From an uncultured Faecalibacterium sp. (lineage in GTDB: Bacteria > Bacillota > Clostridia > Oscillospirales > Ruminococcaceae), in contig CALESJ010000019.1 of the NCBI GenBank assembly GCA_937907025.1, positions 1-38,142 on the forward strand: a stretch of DNA of 38,142 nt, given 5' to 3'. The notes under the pieces were generated by a model. That model was not told the origin of the DNA. It did not search any database and was given only the letters and a program-made list of their open reading frames with translations. The position numbers were made by a program, and so were the translations under genes. The stretch's first letter is position 1, and each line of letters opens with the position of its first letter. Below, one piece after another: positions 23,466 to 31,056 of this stretch.

Positions 23466-25421
23466 TTACAGCATACCGTCCTTGAGGACGTGGTGGTCGC
23501 GGAGAAGTTTCTCCACCACCGTGCCCTGCACCGCTTTCAGCAGGGGCTTTTTCAGCAGGTTCAGGGGGCCGGGCAGCTCAATTTCCAGCGGGGACTTTCC
23601 GTCCATCAGCCGGACCGAGCTTTCCAGCAGCTCCCGCACATCGTACACGCTGCCCCACACTTCGGGCACGCCGCGGTCCACACCCAGCAGGCCGTACACG
23701 GCCTCCATGGCGGTGCGCACCGAGTACTCGGTGGTGAACACGGTGTCCCGGGGGGTATCGGCAAACTGACCCAGGAAGGCAAAGTTCACGCAGCCGTCGG
23801 GGATGACATCGGGGCGGTCGCCCTTGGCCCGGGGCATGAAGAAGGCGGTGATATAGGGCATCATGGTGGGCACGCAGACGGCGCTGTGGGCTGCCAGTTC
23901 GGGAATGTCCTCCACCGGCACGCCCAGGTGGTACAGCCATTCCTCGGTGATTTCCCGGCCGGTGCAGTCCTTCATGGGCTTCTTCACATAATCGCCGGGC
24001 ACATCGGTGAACAGGCCGTATACCCAGATGCAGACCTTCTCGGGGTCCTGTTCCTTGAACTGCCCCTGCCGGTTGATGGTCCAGCTCAGCAGCCAGGCGG
24101 AATCCTTGCAGCTGACGATGCCGCCGGTGACGACCTTGCCGCTGCGGGGGTCCCGCTGGCAGATCTTGGTGATATAGGGGAGGATCTTTTCGTCCAGGGT
24201 GGTGATGGTGGCGGATTCCCAGTTGGTTTTGGATACATCGGAGCAGAACTTTTCCGGATGGCCGAAGGCCGGGTCCTGTTTGGCGATGTTCTTCCACAGG
24301 TTCCAGCATCCGCTGGTGCGCACCTCGGCGTCACCGTTGGGGGCGTGGTCCTGGTCACCGTAGATGGTGCCCTCGGTGCAGCTGCCGTTGGTCACAAAAA
24401 CCAGGTCGTTCTCGGTGAGGACGATGCCCTTTTCCGCCCCGTTGACCTTGCACTCAATGGCAGTAGCCACCTTGCGGCCGTCGTGGATGTCAAACAGCAC
24501 GTTGGTGACCTCGGTGCCGAACTGGAAGTCCACCCCGGCGTCCTCCAGGTACTTCTGCATGGGCAGGATCAGGGATTCATACTGGTTGTAGCGGGTGAAT
24601 TTCAGGGCACTGAAATCCGGCAGACCCGCAATGTGGTGGATGAACCGCTGGAAGTACAGCTTCATCTCCAGGGCGCTGTGCCAGTTCTCGAAGGCGAACA
24701 TGGTGCGCCAGTACAGCCAGAAGGTGGAGTTGAACACCTCGTCGTCAAACACGTCCTCGATGGTCTTGTCGTACAGGTCCTCATCGGGGGTCATGAACAG
24801 CTTGACGATCTCCATGCAGGCTTTCTGGCTCAGGTTGAACCGGCCGTCGGTGTGGGCATCCTGGCCCCGGTTCTCGGTGGCACGGCAGAGGGAATAGTTG
24901 GGGTCGTGCTTGTTCAGCCAGTAGAATTCATCCAGCACCGAAGCCCCCGGCTTTTCCAGGGAGGGAATGCTGCGGAACAGGTCCCACAGGCATTCAAAGT
25001 GGTTCTCCATCTCCCGGCCGCCCCGCATGATGTAGCCGCGGGTGGGGTCGTGGATGCCGTCGCAGGCGCCGCCCGCCACGTCCATGGCTTCCAGAATGTG
25101 GATGTGGGAGCCGGGCATCTGGCCGTCCCTCACCAGAAAACAGGCCGCCGCCAGGGATGCCAGACCGCTGCCCACCAGGTAGGCGTGCTTGTCGTCCACC
25201 CCGGCGGGCTTTTCCGGCCGGGCGAAAGCTTCATAGTTGCCGTTGGAGTAGTAGATGCCCTTGCTGTTTTTTTCGTGCATGCCCAGCTCGGTGTTCCGGT
25301 AATCGGAAACAGGGGCTGCCGGCTTCTTTTCGGTCAGGTGCTTCTTGGCCAGGGCTACGGCTGCCCCGGCGCCGGCCAGACCGGCTGCCGCCGCCGTCAG
25401 TTTTACAAAATTGCTTGCCAT
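23466..25421 (-). CDS. ohyA: Oleate hydratase (FAD-dependent) with N-terminal membrane segment
   Basis: A 651-residue flavoprotein of the myosin-cross-reactive-antigen family. It adds water to cis-9 (or cis-12) double bonds of unsaturated fatty acids, making hydroxy acids and detoxifying them. Seen: FAD Rossmann motif VGSGLASLAAA at about 83-93, ILEAMDVAGGACDG, and the signature RGGREMEN at 133-140 holding the conserved catalytic Glu, followed by HFECLWDLFRSIPSLE. Unusual is the first 45 residues: a hydrophobic helix rich in Ala and Gly (about 8-26) and a KKHLTEKKP linker, absent from the classical soluble enzymes, suggesting a membrane anchor. ATG 25421 follows AAAGGCGG. A TetR regulator gene lies directly upstream on the same strand. 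Confidence 0.94.
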   Translation of the reverse strand: MASNFVKLTAAAAGLAGAGAAVALAKKHLTEKKPAAPVSDYRNTELGMHEKNSKGIYYSNGNYEAFARPEKPAGVDDKHAYLVGSGLASLAAACFLVRDGQMPGSHIHILEAMDVAGGACDGIHDPTRGYIMRGGREMENHFECLWDLFRSIPSLEKPGASVLDEFYWLNKHDPNYSLCRATENRGQDAHTDGRFNLSQKACMEIVKLFMTPDEDLYDKTIEDVFDDEVFNSTFWLYWRTMFAFENWHSALEMKLYFQRFIHHIAGLPDFSALKFTRYNQYESLILPMQKYLEDAGVDFQFGTEVTNVLFDIHDGRKVATAIECKVNGAEKGIVLTENDLVFVTNGSCTEGTIYGDQDHAPNGDAEVRTSGCWNLWKNIAKQDPAFGHPEKFCSDVSKTNWESATITTLDEKILPYITKICQRDPRSGKVVTGGIVSCKDSAWLLSWTINRQGQFKEQDPEKVCIWVYGLFTDVPGDYVKKPMKDCTGREITEEWLYHLGVPVEDIPELAAHSAVCVPTMMPYITAFFMPRAKGDRPDVIPDGCVNFAFLGQFADTPRDTVFTTEYSVRTAMEAVYGLLGVDRGVPEVWGSVYDVRELLESSVRLMDGKSPLEIELPGPLNLLKKPLLKAVQGTVVEKLLRDHHVLKDGML

Positions 25422-25474
25422 ATTCAAAACCGCCTTTCAGTTTCGGGACCGCGGATGCGGTGTTGGTTCGGGTG

Positions 25475-25510
25475 TGGATATATCCTACCCCGAAACCACC
25501 CCGTATACAA
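25475..25510 (-). promoter_or_regulatory. Candidate promoter of oleate hydratase
   Basis: On the minus strand TTGTAT and TAGGAT are separated by 17 bases, about 55 bases before the start codon. The -35 overlaps GTATACGG, a motif also seen in the TetR promoter region (near 26160), so TetR may bind both. Confidence 0.45.
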
Positions 25511-25521
25511 TTGACAAAAAA

Positions 25522-25552
25522 GGCCCGGTGATTAAAAACTAATCACCGGGTC
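25522..25552. terminator. Terminator after the TetR gene
   Basis: Perfect stem CCCGGTGATT/AATCACCGGG with an AT loop, followed on the minus strand by CCTTTTTTGTC. It ends the TetR transcript before the oleate hydratase promoter. Confidence 0.9.
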
Positions 25553-25569
25553 GGTTTTGTACAGCGGGT

Positions 25570-26130
25570 TCAGCGGGCGGCGGAAAAGTTCCGGATGGCG
25601 TTGTCGATGCTGCCCTGCATGGTCAGGGCCACCCGGGTGGTGATCTCGTGGTAATCGCTGCTCATGCCCTGCTTGATCCAGTCCAGCATGACGCCCACGA
25701 AACTGTACTTGTAAAATTCGGCAATGAAGGCTTTGTCCTGCTCCGAGATGGCCACCCCCTGGCTCTTTTCGTCCACCACGCCCCGGATCAGCCCATAGGT
25801 CAGCTTGTACAGGAAATTCTCCATCTGGTCCCGGCTGATGCAGCGGTACGCGTTGAGGACAAAGGGCTTGTTTTCCAGCACGGCCTCAAAGACCTGGGTC
25901 AGCCCTTCCTGCCAGGTATCGCAGGTCTTTTTGCCCTGCAGGACCTGGGTGGCGTCCTCTACGCAGGCCCACTCCACAAGGTCGTAAATGTCCTTGAAAT
26001 GGTAGTAGAAGGCCATGCGGCTGATGCCGCAGTCGTCGGTGATATCATGGATGGTGATTTTAGCCAGGGGCTTTTTCAGCAGCATCTTTTTCAGGGATGC
26101 CTCCAGCGCCTGCTTGGTGGTGTTTGCCAT
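25570..26130 (-). CDS. TetR-family transcription regulator
   Basis: A 186-residue regulator from ATG 26130 (CAGGAGGA upstream). The N-terminal HTH reads ITIHDITDDCGISRMAFYYHFKDIYDLVEW, here given in part: strand-turn motif DCGISRMAFYYHF is diagnostic. The C-terminal ligand domain has Tyr- and Met-rich helices (KYSFVGVMLDWIKQGM), similar to the DhaS-like TetR_C subgroup. It sits just upstream of oleate hydratase, so fatty acids are a plausible signal (inference). The region before its start has TATAC and GTATA arms 11 bases apart around a TATAAT (near 26150-26175), a likely autoregulatory site. Confidence 0.9.
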   Translation of the reverse strand: MANTTKQALEASLKKMLLKKPLAKITIHDITDDCGISRMAFYYHFKDIYDLVEWACVEDATQVLQGKKTCDTWQEGLTQVFEAVLENKPFVLNAYRCISRDQMENFLYKLTYGLIRGVVDEKSQGVAISEQDKAFIAEFYKYSFVGVMLDWIKQGMSSDYHEITTRVALTMQGSIDNAIRNFSAAR

Positions 26131-26149
26131 GGCTCGGTCCTCCTGCGGT

Positions 26150-26175
26150 CTGATGTATACCGCATTATACCGTAT
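26150..26175 (-). promoter_or_regulatory. TetR promoter with TATAC/GTATA inverted repeat
   Basis: The minus strand reads a -10 TATAAT flanked by TATACGG on the left and CGGTATA on the right, giving an inverted repeat with arms TATAC/GTATA. A regulator bound there would block the promoter. The -35 is weak. Confidence 0.45.
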
Positions 26176-26204
26176 ATTTGTTACAAATCCATGGATAGGC
26201 TGCA

Positions 26205-26243
26205 AAAAAATGCCGCCCGGCACCAAAGAGGCACCGGGCGGTG
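26205..26243 (-). terminator. Terminator of the bilQRS operon
   Basis: Stem CCGCCCGGTGCC paired with GGTGCCGGGCGG around TCTTT, followed on the minus strand by CATTTTTTTGC, 18 bases after the bilS stop codon. Confidence 0.92.
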
Positions 26244-26260
26244 ATGATATGCGAAAAAAC

Positions 26261-26755
26261 TTACAGGGTCTTGGCGGCGGCTTCGCACAGACGGCTCAGG
26301 TCGTCGGCGTCGGGATGGGGCAGGGCCTGGTCGAAGTTGTCCAGCATGGACTGGCGGCGGGGGCTTTCGGGCATGGACTCATAGCGGCGACGGACGGCCT
26401 CGGGCATCTTGCCCTGGCACATGTACCGGCCCACCACCGGCACGCCGGCGGGCAGATTGCCGGCTGCGGCGTTGAGGATCTTGTCAAAGTAGATGGGGGA
26501 GCCGCCGAAACCGGCGGTGCCGAACAGGTACACTTCCTTGCCGGCGGGCACGCTCTGCAGGAAAGCGGCGGTGTCGGCATCACAGGTGCCCTTGTCGGTC
26601 CAGAACCCCACATATACGCGGTCGGCGTTCAGGGCTTCGGGGGCGGGGGTGCCGAAATAGACGCAGTCTTCCGCGGGCAGGGCGTTGTGCAGGGCGTCAG
26701 CCAGCTGGCGGGTGTTGCCGGTGCGGCTGCTGTAAACGATGGCGTATTTCATCAT
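26261..26755 (-). CDS. bilS: BilS, flavodoxin-like protein of the bilirubin operon
   Basis: A 164-residue flavodoxin. The FMN phosphate loop SSRTGNTRQLA is at residues 9-19, with the acidic and aromatic FMN contacts in GFWTDKGTCD and FGTAGFGGSP. In described bil operons BilS is a flavodoxin-like partner thought to carry electrons or support BilR. Its ATG overlaps the bilR stop by one base (TGATG), so translation is coupled. A terminator follows directly. The name rests mainly on context with bilR and bilQ; alone it would be called a flavodoxin family protein. Confidence 0.85.
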   Translation of the reverse strand: MMKYAIVYSSRTGNTRQLADALHNALPAEDCVYFGTPAPEALNADRVYVGFWTDKGTCDADTAAFLQSVPAGKEVYLFGTAGFGGSPIYFDKILNAAAGNLPAGVPVVGRYMCQGKMPEAVRRRYESMPESPRRQSMLDNFDQALPHPDADDLSRLCEAAAKTL

Positions 26756-27873
26756 CAGGACTTCCTTTCTTCCTTCTTTTCATAGATGCAGTGGACACCG
26801 CGGTGGGACATCATGCCGCCCAGACATTCGCGGTTGCAGCGGACACAGTGGTGGATGGAGCCGACCTGCCCGGCGGCCACCTTGTTGGGCCACTCGGGGT
26901 CGGCAATGAGCTGGCGGCTCATGGCGGCACAGTCGATGCGGCCGGCAACCAGCTGGGCTTCGATGAAATCGGGGTCGGTGAGCCCGCCCACACCGCAGAT
27001 GGGGCAGGAGGTCAGGGCGCGGACCTGATCACAGAATTTCAGGAAGCAGCCTTCCTCGTGGAATTCCGGATGGTTGGCCGGGGGGATGGTATCGCTGAGG
27101 TTGCAGTGGTCGGCCAGGGTCACATGGAAGCTGGTCACGCCTGCCTTTTCCAGCGCGGGCACAAAGACGGGCAGCTCTTCTTCCAGCACGCCTGCCCGGC
27201 CGTATGCCGGGTCGGCCTGGCGCACGGCCAGCTTGTAGTCGATGGGCATGTCCGGCAGGCGGCGGCGCACGGCGCTGACCGCCTCCACCGCAAACCGGGT
27301 CCGGTTCTCCGCACTGCCGCCGTACTCGTCGGTACGGTGGTTGAAGACCGAGGAGCTGAAGCTGCCGCACATGCGGTCCCCGTGGACCTGGACCATATCG
27401 AACCCGGCCTTTCTGGCCAGCACGGCGGCCTCGCCGAAGGCCTCGGTGATCTCGTGAATCTTGCTCTGGGGCATGTTGGTCACCAGCGGACCGGCGCCGT
27501 CGTTGAGCTTGGCGCGCAGCTCATCCGCCGTGATCTTTTTGAACAGAAAGGCGGGGGTGTAGCGCAGCAGCGCCTTGAAATCGGAGTCCGACTGGTGCAG
27601 CTGGGCACAGAGCAGGCAGCCTTCGGCATGGACCAGCTCCGCCGCCTTCTGGTAAAGGGCAAAGCCTTTTTTGTTGTACAGTGACGGGCCGAACCCGTGG
27701 CGCAGCACCGGCACATCACCCAGAATGATCATGGCACAGCCGCCCCTGGCCAGGGTCTGCAGCCGTTCCAGCCATTCATCGGTGGATACGCCCATGGAGG
27801 TGGGGGCAAAGATGATGCGGTTTTTCAGGCGCAGTCCGCCGTAATTGATGGGAGAGTTTATCGTCGGGTACAT
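26755..27873 (-). CDS. bilR: BilR, bilirubin reductase (old-yellow-enzyme type)
   Basis: A 372-residue FMN TIM-barrel oxidoreductase of the old-yellow-enzyme superfamily that, in gut Clostridia, reduces bilirubin to urobilinogen. The start is NYGGLRLKNRIIFAPTSMG, shown here only in part. The signature HGDRMCGSF is present with Asp166 and Arg167, the residues I recall as the putative active site separating BilR from other old yellow enzymes (which have a HGAHGYL-like loop). Four Cys (343, 346, 350, 362; CVRCNREC then HC) fit a [4Fe-4S] site. Unlike larger enoate reductases there is no second FAD/NAD domain, so electrons must come from a partner such as BilS. The gene overlaps bilQ by 16 bases and bilS by one. 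Confidence 0.9.
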   Translation of the reverse strand: MYPTINSPINYGGLRLKNRIIFAPTSMGVSTDEWLERLQTLARGGCAMIILGDVPVLRHGFGPSLYNKKGFALYQKAAELVHAEGCLLCAQLHQSDSDFKALLRYTPAFLFKKITADELRAKLNDGAGPLVTNMPQSKIHEITEAFGEAAVLARKAGFDMVQVHGDRMCGSFSSSVFNHRTDEYGGSAENRTRFAVEAVSAVRRRLPDMPIDYKLAVRQADPAYGRAGVLEEELPVFVPALEKAGVTSFHVTLADHCNLSDTIPPANHPEFHEEGCFLKFCDQVRALTSCPICGVGGLTDPDFIEAQLVAGRIDCAAMSRQLIADPEWPNKVAAGQVGSIHHCVRCNRECLGGMMSHRGVHCIYEKKEERKS

Positions 27874-28286
27874 AGTTTGGAATCAGCCTTCTTTTCTTTC
27901 ACTTTTTTCAGCAGGTCCAGCAGCTGGGTCTGCTCCGCGGCAGAAAGCCCTTCCAGCGCCTGCTTGTCCCAGTCAAAAAAGACTTCATGACAGATCTCAA
28001 AGGCGTTCTGCCCTTTTTCGCTGAGGTCCAGCCGGTAGGCGCGGCCCTCTTTTTCCCGCAGCAGGAACCCGTCCTCCACCAGCTTAAGGGTGCTGCGCTG
28101 GCAGTACCCCCAGTCCAGCCCCAGGGACTGGGTCAGTTCCGACTGGGTGCAGCCCGGGTGCCGCCCCACATACAAAAGCAGGAACATCAGCCCGTGGCTC
28201 AGCCCCAGCTCCCGCATGCGGCGGGAAGTATAGGCTGCAAAATCCCGGTACAGAACGGTGGAATAGTAGGACAGCGTTTGCATCAT
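27858..28286 (-). CDS. bilQ: BilQ, MarR-family regulator of the bil operon
   Basis: A 142-residue MarR-type winged-helix protein. The DNA-binding core is HPGCTQSELTQSLGLDWGYCQ with the wing LVEDGFLLREKEGRAYRLDLS, each given in part. It is the first gene of bilQRS; its end overlaps bilR. Two inverted repeats surround and overlap its promoter (28307-28321 and 28331-28353), which fits self-repression relieved by a ligand, perhaps a tetrapyrrole (inference). In described operons the MarR-like gene in this position is named bilQ. An in-frame double ATG at 28286 and 28283 leaves the exact start open by one codon. Confidence 0.88.
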   Translation of the reverse strand: MMQTLSYYSTVLYRDFAAYTSRRMRELGLSHGLMFLLLYVGRHPGCTQSELTQSLGLDWGYCQRSTLKLVEDGFLLREKEGRAYRLDLSEKGQNAFEICHEVFFDWDKQALEGLSAAEQTQLLDLLKKVKEKKADSKLCTRR

Positions 28287-28306
28287 GGTGTTGTTGACCT
28301 CTCTTT

Positions 28307-28353
28307 CTTGACTTAGTCAAGTATAAACTTTTTACTTGCAGCAGTCAAGTAAA
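28307..28353 (-). promoter_or_regulatory. bilQRS promoter with two palindromic operators
   Basis: On the minus strand the -35 is TTGACT (28343-28348) and the -10 TATACT (28320-28325) with a 17-base spacer. A 15-base palindrome CTTGACTTAGTCAAG (28307-28321) overlaps the -10 and start point. A second inverted repeat, TTTACTTG and CAAGTAAA (28331-28338, 28346-28353), overlaps the -35. Both carry the CTTGACT half-site or a variant of it. This is a classic MarR-repressed promoter. Confidence 0.85.
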
Positions 28354-28385
28354 AACGGGGAAGTTTTCAAAACGTTCATAAAGAA

Positions 28386-28430
28386 AAACGGGCCGGCACC
28401 TCTCAACCAGGAGGTGCCGGCCCGAAAATG
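28386..28430 (-). terminator. Terminator of the MarR-YczE operon
   Basis: Stem CGGGCCGGCACCTC/GAGGTGCCGGCCCG with an eight-base loop, followed on the minus strand by TTTTTCTTT. It isolates the bil promoter from upstream transcription. Confidence 0.92.
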
Positions 28431-28448
28431 CGGATACAGCGGATAAGA

Positions 28449-29108
28449 TCACTCCAAGACCCGGGCGGCAAACCGGCGCATGGGGCGGTTGACCTGCCGG
28501 GCCACCAGCCCCACACAGAAAGCGGCGGCCACGGTGCCTTCCCGTACGCCGTACAGCCCGCCCAGGAACACCAGGGACAGCACACTGGCAATGACCACCA
28601 GCGTTACATCAAACCCGATCTTGGCATTGCCGAAAGGCACGGGGAATACCTTGCACACGGCCAGGACCATACCCTCGCCGGCCAGGGTCACAATGTTGGC
28701 GGTGACCTCAAAGCTGACGCCCACGCCCACCAGCAGGATGCCCACGATGCACAGCCCCCACCGGGCGGGGTAGGCGCTGACGCTGATGCCCTGCAGGGCC
28801 CAGACGCTGAAATCGGTCAGACTGCCGAACACCAGCGCCACCGGCAGCTGGGCCAGCTGTACCGGGTCATACCGGCGGCGCAGCAGCAAAATCTGCAAAA
28901 GGATCAGGGTGATGTGCATGGCAATGGTGGCGGTGCCCACGGTCAGCGGCACGGGCAGGTTCAGCAGGCTGAGCACATAGGGCAGGCTGGAAATGGGGGA
29001 GGTACCCAGCCCCGCCTTGATGGAAAAGGCCACGCCGAAGGCCATGATCACCAGCCCCACCACCAGGAGCAGGCAGCGGCGCAGCGGATGTTTGACAGCG
29101 GTTTGCAT
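28449..29108 (-). CDS. YczE/YyaS/YitT-family membrane protein (DUF6198-like)
   Basis: A 219-residue protein with five to six membrane helices. The first repeat unit GVAFSIKAGLGTSPISSLPY and the later FGNAKIGFDVTLVVIA are typical of the YczE/YyaS group, given here in part. Its function is unknown; some members are linked to surfactin production or transport. ATG 29108 follows the MarR stop codon with no gap (TAA-ATG), so the two are translationally coupled. Confidence 0.85.
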   Translation of the reverse strand: MQTAVKHPLRRCLLLVVGLVIMAFGVAFSIKAGLGTSPISSLPYVLSLLNLPVPLTVGTATIAMHITLILLQILLLRRRYDPVQLAQLPVALVFGSLTDFSVWALQGISVSAYPARWGLCIVGILLVGVGVSFEVTANIVTLAGEGMVLAVCKVFPVPFGNAKIGFDVTLVVIASVLSLVFLGGLYGVREGTVAAAFCVGLVARQVNRPMRRFAARVLE

Positions 29109-29540
29109 TTAAAAAGACTTCCTTTCCGGTTCGGCGGTGGCATCGTACACCTTTTGCAGCAGCTTCTGCAGATACAGGGTTTCCTCCCGGGTCAGGCCGG
29201 CCTGGGCGCGGGCGTCTGCGCGCTGAAAGATCTGCTGCATCTGCACGGCCACCCGGCGGCCCTGTTCGGTCAGCGATACATACAGTGCCCGGCGGTTGCC
29301 GTCTTTCTGGGTGCGGCGTATCAGGCCGTCCCGCTCCATGCGCAGCAGAATACTGCCCACGGTGGCCTGTTCGATCTCACAGTAAGCGGCAATGGCCTTC
29401 TGGTTGCATTCGCCGCATTCGGTCAGGCATTCCAGCACCTTGGGCTGCCCCGGGGAAAGCCCAAGGGCGGCGGCTTCGGCCATGATCTGGCGATTCAGGC
29501 GGGTGTGGGTCTTCATCAACAGATAGTGCAGGGGTTCCAT
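29109..29540 (-). CDS. MarR-family regulator
   Basis: A 143-residue MarR protein: Cys-rich recognition region CNQKAIAAYCEIEQATVG, wing MERDGLIRRTQKDGNRRALYVSLT (in part), and C-terminal dimer helices. Cys residues near 36-54 could make it redox- or metal-sensitive (inference). It is coupled to the YczE gene behind it. A 12-base palindrome TAAGCATGCTTA (29557-29568) touches its -10 and is a candidate autoregulatory operator. Confidence 0.9.
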   Translation of the reverse strand: MEPLHYLLMKTHTRLNRQIMAEAAALGLSPGQPKVLECLTECGECNQKAIAAYCEIEQATVGSILLRMERDGLIRRTQKDGNRRALYVSLTEQGRRVAVQMQQIFQRADARAQAGLTREETLYLQKLLQKVYDATAEPERKSF

Positions 29541-29556
29541 CGGCGTACCTCAATAC

Positions 29557-29573
29557 TAAGCATGCTTATTATA
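29557..29573 (-). promoter_or_regulatory. MarR promoter with TAAGCATGCTTA palindrome
   Basis: Perfect 12-base palindrome at 29557-29568, directly after a minus-strand -10 TATAAT (29568-29573). The -35 is poor. Site type and position fit self-repression by the MarR product. Confidence 0.6.
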
Positions 29574-29668
29574 ACGAACCTTACTATTATAGCCTCCGGG
29601 CGGGAAATCTGCAAGGGCCGGGCCGCGGTAAAACTTTTGGGCAGGCTCTGTTTTTGACCGGGCGAGTG

Positions 29669-29677
29669 TGGTATAAT
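29669..29677 (+). promoter_or_regulatory. Extended -10 promoter of the SGNH operon
   Basis: TGG followed by TATAAT (29672-29677), an extended -10; no good -35 at the right distance. About 55 bases before the start codon. Confidence 0.6.
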
Positions 29678-29730
29678 CAATCTGATACCAAAAAATCGGA
29701 CAGGCCGAAACAGGGAAAGGAGGGGCACGC

Positions 29731-31020
29731 ATGCCCAACAGGGAAGGCGGCTACGGCGGCTATCGGCAGGACCCCAACGAACGCGAGGGCCGCAAGGTTC
29801 ACACGCCCGGCACGGGCGGCGTGCGCCGTATGGGCCAGGACGCCCCGGAAGGAACGTATTATCACACCCCGTACACGCCCCGGCAGGACGGCAAAGGAAC
29901 CCGCCCGGCCCGCTACGACCCCGACGGTCTGAAAGAAGACTGGGTCCGCGCTGAGGAATACACCATGCCCCGCACCCAGCCCCAGCCGCCCCGCACGCCC
30001 CAGCCGCCCCGCCGGCGCACCAACACGGCCCGGCAGCAGGCGGTCCGGGAACGCCGCCGTGCCCAACGGCGGCTGCTGGCCCTGGGTACGGTGGCGGGCA
30101 TTCTGGTGGTGTCCGGCATCGTGACGCTGGTCCTGCCCGAAAGCATCACCACCCCGCCGTCCCAGATGGCCAGCCCCGAAACGGCCCTGGCCGCCCGGCT
30201 GGTGGCACCGCTGCCCTACGGCGGCGGGGACGGCAGCGAAAGCACAGCGACCCAGGCGGTGAACTGGGGTACTGTTGGCCCGGTAAAGCAGACGGATTCT
30301 TATACCTACACCGCTTTGCCCGCCGCGCCGGACTCGGTGCCGGAATTCGGCCGGGTCACCACCGAGTGGTTCGCCGATGCGGCCTTCCTGGGCGACTCTC
30401 TCACGGTGGGATATATTGACTACGATATTGATCTGGACGGTGCGCGGGTTCTGGCGTATGAGGGCGCTTCGCCCAACAACTTTGTCAACCGCACCACCAT
30501 GAAGAACGCCAACGATGAGGACGAAATTCCCTTTGACGTGCTGGCGGCCAACCCGCCCGCCAAGCTCTATGTGCTGGTGGGCACCAACGCCATCGCCAGC
30601 GGCACGGCGGACGATTCGTTCCTGAATTACTACGGCCGGATGCTGGACGACCTGAAGAGCATCCTGCCCGATACCAAGATTTTTGTGCAGTCCATCCTGC
30701 CGGTGCGCCCCGAGGTGCTGGAATCCTCCCCGGGTATGGCCACCGACCACCTGAACACCCTCAACGCGGCCATCCGGGATATGTGCGCCGAAAAGGGCTG
30801 CTATTACCTGGACCTGGCCTCGGTCTTTACCGACTCGGAGGGCAACCTGATGGAAGAGTATGCCCAGCCCGACGGTATCCACCTGACGGTGTCCGGGTAC
30901 AGCAACTGGGTGTCTTATCTGTGCACCCATGTGCCCTATGACAAAGACAATCCCTACCAGGCGGGCAGCGATTATTATCTGGACGATTCGATCAAACAGC
31001 TGCTCACCGACCTGCCCTGA
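29731..31020 (+). CDS. Membrane-anchored SGNH/GDSL-like hydrolase
   Basis: A 429-residue protein. The first 100 residues are basic and rich in Pro, Gly and Tyr (cytoplasmic, low complexity), then one membrane helix near 115-135 (LLALGTVAGILVVSGIVTLV), then an extracytoplasmic SGNH domain. Catalytic blocks: GDSLT (Ser near 222), a Gly in block II, GTNA (Asn, block III) and DGIHLT with Asp and His (block V). It probably deacetylates or hydrolyses an ester on a cell-wall glycan; many Firmicutes homologues act in this way, but the substrate is not known. ATG 29731 follows AAAGGAGG. The next gene starts 36 bases downstream in the same transcript. Confidence 0.88.
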   Translation: MPNREGGYGGYRQDPNEREGRKVHTPGTGGVRRMGQDAPEGTYYHTPYTPRQDGKGTRPARYDPDGLKEDWVRAEEYTMPRTQPQPPRTPQPPRRRTNTARQQAVRERRRAQRRLLALGTVAGILVVSGIVTLVLPESITTPPSQMASPETALAARLVAPLPYGGGDGSESTATQAVNWGTVGPVKQTDSYTYTALPAAPDSVPEFGRVTTEWFADAAFLGDSLTVGYIDYDIDLDGARVLAYEGASPNNFVNRTTMKNANDEDEIPFDVLAANPPAKLYVLVGTNAIASGTADDSFLNYYGRMLDDLKSILPDTKIFVQSILPVRPEVLESSPGMATDHLNTLNAAIRDMCAEKGCYYLDLASVFTDSEGNLMEEYAQPDGIHLTVSGYSNWVSYLCTHVPYDKDNPYQAGSDYYLDDSIKQLLTDLP

Positions 31021-31056
31021 GGACGGACTCAACTTGCGGAAAGAAGGAATCATATC

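Noticed and set aside
23463..25514. A 683-codon open frame on the plus strand
   Set aside because: Antisense to oleate hydratase; sequence is repetitive in Gly, Val, His and has no family signature.
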